Assembly: GCA_903822595.1 (NCBI GenBank)
Contig: CAIJPS010000014.1
Location: forward strand, 1-64,000
Length of the DNA: 64,000 bases
Source: an uncultured Chlorobiaceae bacterium
Lineage (GTDB): Bacteria > Bacteroidota > Chlorobiia > Chlorobiales > Chlorobiaceae
Reading direction: 5' to 3'
The first letter of the stretch is position 1. Each line of letters opens with the position of its first letter. The notes beneath the pieces were generated by a model, which worked only from the letters and a program-made list of their open reading frames with translations, searched no databases and was not told where the DNA came from. The position numbers and the translations under genes are program-made. Shown piece by piece: positions 63,431 through 64,000 of this stretch.

Positions 63431-64000
63431 ATGAAAAAATCCATCTGGCTTGCTGCAGGTGTTGCTGGAATGCTTCTCGGTAGTCCTGCTATTGATGTTC
63501 AAGGCGCAGTCAACGTTCAAATTCACTCACCCGACGGGCGCTCGTTTGTGATTGATTCACGGCCAAGTTTTATCAATTTGCCGGAACAAGGGTTTTCTGT
63601 AGCAGTGGGGAGTCCTTATGATATAGTCTATTATGATAACCGCTACTACATCAACCAGAATGGATCTTGGTATCGCTCCAAAAGCTATCGCGGACCATGG
63701 ACGGTTATCCGGGAGAGGAATCTTCCTGGCAAGATAAGAAGGCATAACCTGGCGGATATCAAGAGGTATAGAGACACCGAGTATAACAGGATCGGTAACC
63801 GCAGAACCCTCGAACAGCAGCGCAGCGACGAAAACAACCGCAGGACTCTTGAGCAGCAGCGCAGTGACGAAAACAACCGGAGAACCCTGGAGCAGCAGCG
63901 CAGCGACGAAAACAACCGCAGGACTCTTGAGCAGCAGCGCAGTGACGAAAACCACCGGAGAACCCTGGAGCAGCAGCGTAGCGACCAGAATCACAAATAA
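63431..64000 (+). CDS. Secreted protein with C-terminal 13-residue repeats
   Basis: 189 residues from MKKSIWLAAGVAGMLLG (AAGGA ribosome site); an ATG seven codons earlier is weaker. A signal peptide of about 25 residues precedes a beta-rich domain (VQIHSPDGRSFVIDSR, YDIVYYDNRYYINQNGSWYRSKSYRGPW) typical of small periplasmic or envelope proteins. Five tandem copies of NRRTLEQQRSDEN end the protein exactly at the last base of the window (TAA). The repeats alternate basic and acidic residues and should form a charged helix. Confidence 0.8.
   Translation: MKKSIWLAAGVAGMLLGSPAIDVQGAVNVQIHSPDGRSFVIDSRPSFINLPEQGFSVAVGSPYDIVYYDNRYYINQNGSWYRSKSYRGPWTVIRERNLPGKIRRHNLADIKRYRDTEYNRIGNRRTLEQQRSDENNRRTLEQQRSDENNRRTLEQQRSDENNRRTLEQQRSDENHRRTLEQQRSDQNHK
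63797..63991 (+). repeat. Five tandem 39-bp coding repeats
   Basis: Units start at 63797, 63836, 63875, 63914 and 63953. Units 2 and 4 are identical over all 39 bases, and units 3 and 5 share the AGAACCCTGGAGCAGCAGCG variant, so the array also has a 78-bp period. All units stay in frame. Confidence 0.95.

Noticed and set aside
63797-63991. CRISPR-like repeat array
   Set aside because: The repeats are directly adjacent without spacers, stay in frame and encode a protein tail.

Overview
The window is chromosomal DNA of a green sulfur bacterium (Chlorobiaceae, Chlorobium/Pelodictyon type). This rests on a chlorophyllide reductase subunit gene (bchZ), small c555-like cytochromes, a type II fatty-acid synthesis cluster and a Bat/MoxR set, together with the general look of the proteins. 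No species can be named from sequence reading alone.

Layout. 1-8.3 kb, minus strand: rpmI (partial), infC, thrS, bchZ, a secreted family 3 glycoside hydrolase, a purine/cytidine-type deaminase and gcvPB. 8.3-16.0 kb: a 7.7-kb integrative element bounded by a 22-bp direct repeat. It carries a tyrosine integrase, a small helix-turn-helix protein, a RepA-like AAA ATPase, a primase-like protein and a P27-family terminase small subunit. It has no large terminase, capsid or tail gene, which is the gene set of a phage satellite rather than a prophage. It sits exactly on the start codon of gcvPB and has replaced that gene's upstream region. 16.2-17.1 kb: decayed accessory genes (YhcG/DUF1016 fragment, DUF4160 with an amber stop, DUF2442). 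17.2-24.3 kb: rnc-fabF-acpP-fabG-fabD-fabH-plsX-rpmF-yceD, then tRNA-Asn and a YoeB-type toxin-antitoxin pair.

25.6-36.6 kb is a potassium region on the plus strand: a sigma-54-type response regulator, a KimA-like K+ transporter, a good sigma-54 promoter, a sensor kinase, a small membrane peptide, kdpF, kdpA, an in-frame kdpB'-'kdpC deletion fusion, and a KdpD-type sensor fused to USP and PTS EIIA domains but lacking a kinase. The Kdp pump appears broken, while the KimA-like transporter is intact. 36.7-38.6 kb: leuA preceded by a leucine-rich leader peptide and a terminator, the arrangement of classical attenuation.

38.7-55.3 kb is mostly housekeeping: YqaE, a glycerophosphodiesterase, BatD, proC, three related c-type cytochromes (two of them a tandem duplication), a B12-type radical SAM protein, BatC, a class V aminotransferase, carA, yajC, tsaD, a moxR-DUF58-BatD/DUF4381 operon, a Pal-type lipoprotein and a beta-barrel protein. 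55.3-64.0 kb is a sensory and mobile-DNA region: a decayed PAS-histidine kinase, an intact CheB-CheR-PAS protein, a PAS/dead-H-box/winged-helix protein that looks rebuilt from such a kinase, a nested IS21/IS1634-type wreck, an Lmo0937-type membrane peptide and a secreted protein ending in five 13-residue repeats.
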